Position numbers and translations under genes: made by a program. The notes below the pieces were generated by a model. The model was not told the origin of the DNA and did no database searches. It saw only the letters and a list, made by a program, of their open reading frames with translations. From an uncultured Oscillospiraceae bacterium (GTDB taxonomy: Bacteria > Bacillota > Clostridia > Oscillospirales > Oscillospiraceae), in NCBI GenBank assembly GCA_934591845.1, contig CAKTPO010000031.1, forward strand, positions 1-16,236: 16,236 nt of DNA. The letters run 5' to 3'. Below are positions 15,790-16,236 of the stretch, one piece after another. Each line of letters opens with the position of its first letter. The first letter of the stretch is position 1.

Positions 15790-15818
15790 ATTATAGCAAA
15801 TCCAAAGGACGATTGCAA
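15790..15818 (-). promoter_or_regulatory. Promoter of the GntR-family regulator gene
   Basis: On the minus strand, TTGCAA (15813-15818), 17 bp and TATAAT (15790-15795) have the same boxes and spacing as the sugar-acid operon promoter. The -35 box is embedded in GCATTGCAAT. The end of the recombinase reading frame (stop at 15823) abuts it. Confidence 0.72.
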
Positions 15819-15822
15819 TGCT

Positions 15823-16236
15823 TTATAAAATGGGAAGCTTTTGAGGTAGGCAGGCGGTATCCGGAGCGGGGGGAAGGTGGATTCGATGGCTTGCTTTGCA
15901 GGGCAAAGCAATAAGGAGAAAACCAGTTTGCGAACTGGTTTTCCCAACAGGCCACTGGCCTGTTGGATTTAATTGGGTTCGAATCCACCTTTTCCCTTTA
16001 CCAACAAAAAAGGACATCCATTGGATGTCCTTTTTTGTTGGTGGGGGACAGTCGTTTACATCCGAACAAAACACATATTCAATTTCGTCCAGGGTCACGG
16101 TTTCTGCATGATCCCGGAAATTGTAGGTAAACACAATTTTATCATCATACACATACACAGAGTTCAAAAATGTATCGATCATTTCTCGCTGATAGGCCTT
16201 GTCGTTGATGTTGCCGTATTTGAAACGGCTGATCCA
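15823..16236 (-). CDS. Serine recombinase, C-terminal end only (partial)
   Basis: The frame is open from the window edge. It begins WISRFKYGNINDKAYQREMI, then DTFLNSVYVYDDKIVFTYNF and ETVTLDEIE. This is the C-terminal signature of large serine recombinases of clostridial mobile elements (IDTFVNSVYLYDDKIV-type ending). The catalytic resolvase domain and the zinc-ribbon domain lie beyond 16236. After about residue 60 of the visible part the frame passes without a stop through a 43-bp palindrome (16000-16042) and a structured repeat (15874-15991), adding about 75 residues rich in basic and aromatic residues before TAA 15823. That tail does not look like a native recombinase end and probably comes from inserted non-coding DNA. 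It marks the edge of a mobile element or its remnant. Confidence 0.75.
   Translation of the reverse strand, partial: WISRFKYGNINDKAYQREMIDTFLNSVYVYDDKIVFTYNFRDHAETVTLDEIEYVFCSDVNDCPPPTKKDIQWMSFFVGKGKRWIRTQLNPTGQWPVGKTSSQTGFLLIALPCKASHRIHLPPAPDTACLPQKLPIL
15874..15991. repeat. Four-stem cloverleaf-like structured element
   Basis: An outer 13-bp perfect stem, AAGGTGGATTCGA (15874-15886) with TCGAATCCACCTT (15979-15991), encloses three consecutive hairpins. These are TTGCTTTGC/GCAAAGCAA (15891-15911, 9 bp), GAAAACCAGTT/AACTGGTTTTC (15918-15943, 11 bp) and CCAACAGGCCA/TGGCCTGTTGG (15944-15966, 11 bp). The stems are strictly ordered with almost no spare bases. The element is fused to the recombinase reading frame on the minus strand. 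I do not know a named family for it. Confidence 0.75.
16000..16042. terminator. 21-bp-arm perfect palindrome, bidirectional terminator
   Basis: The arms 16000-16020 and 16022-16042 are exact reverse complements around a single T. The core GGACATCC/GGATGTCC is flanked by six A on one side and six T on the other, the classic layout of a bidirectional intrinsic terminator. It lies inside the recombinase reading frame rather than after a stop codon, 8 bp from the cloverleaf-like element. Confidence 0.75.

Noticed and set aside
15970..15991. tRNA-like T-arm (GGGTTCGAATCCACC)
   Set aside because: The segment is one side of the 13-bp closing stem. There is no acceptor, D or anticodon arm, and the T-stem is mismatched.

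Overview
The window looks like chromosome from a moderately GC-rich gut Clostridia, probably Oscillospirales/Ruminococcaceae-like. This is inferred from strong AGGAGG-type ribosome sites, Firmicutes-style sigma-A promoters, BspA-like leucine-rich-repeat and large repeat-rich surface proteins, a chromosomal TraX-family protein, tandem MATE pumps, and an intergenic region full of short palindromic repeats. I cannot name the species.

Layout. Bases 1-4890: two divergently transcribed surface proteins. The left one (minus strand, runs off the window) is a BspA-like LRR protein whose signal peptide is out of frame with its body because of a 13-G tract. The right one (plus strand) is a 915-residue secreted, membrane-anchored protein with long NT- and TTAP-type low-complexity stalks. 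Bases 4929-5696: a TraX-family membrane protein. Bases 5707-8868 (minus): two adjacent MATE efflux genes, a previously uncatalogued 33-codon gene and a terminator; beyond it lies a frameshifted small zinc-ribbon gene. Bases 8869-9867: about 1 kb without genes, made of nested inverted and direct repeats. Bases 9868-14748 (minus): a four-gene sugar-acid operon, in transcription order IlvD/Edd-family dehydratase, GntP-family permease, KDPG aldolase and KDG kinase. Bases 15027-15755 (minus): a FadR-type GntR regulator with its own promoter and terminator. Bases 15823-16236 (minus): the C-terminal end of a serine recombinase whose reading frame runs on through a long palindrome and a four-stem structured element.

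How the parts work together. The operon encodes a complete branch: an aldonate (most likely gluconate or a similar C6 sugar acid) enters through GntP, is dehydrated to 2-keto-3-deoxygluconate, phosphorylated by KdgK and split by the aldolase to pyruvate and glyceraldehyde-3-phosphate. This is the modified Entner-Doudoroff route known for gluconate in clostridia. The adjacent GntR regulator and the operon have matching promoters (TTGCAA, 17 bp, TATAAT) that share a GCATTGCAA motif over the -35 box, a plausible common operator.

The most unusual items are the poly-G switch in the LRR protein, the cloverleaf-like element fused to the recombinase end, the composite repeat array at 9.0-9.9 kb, and two small genes that a length cut-off would miss.
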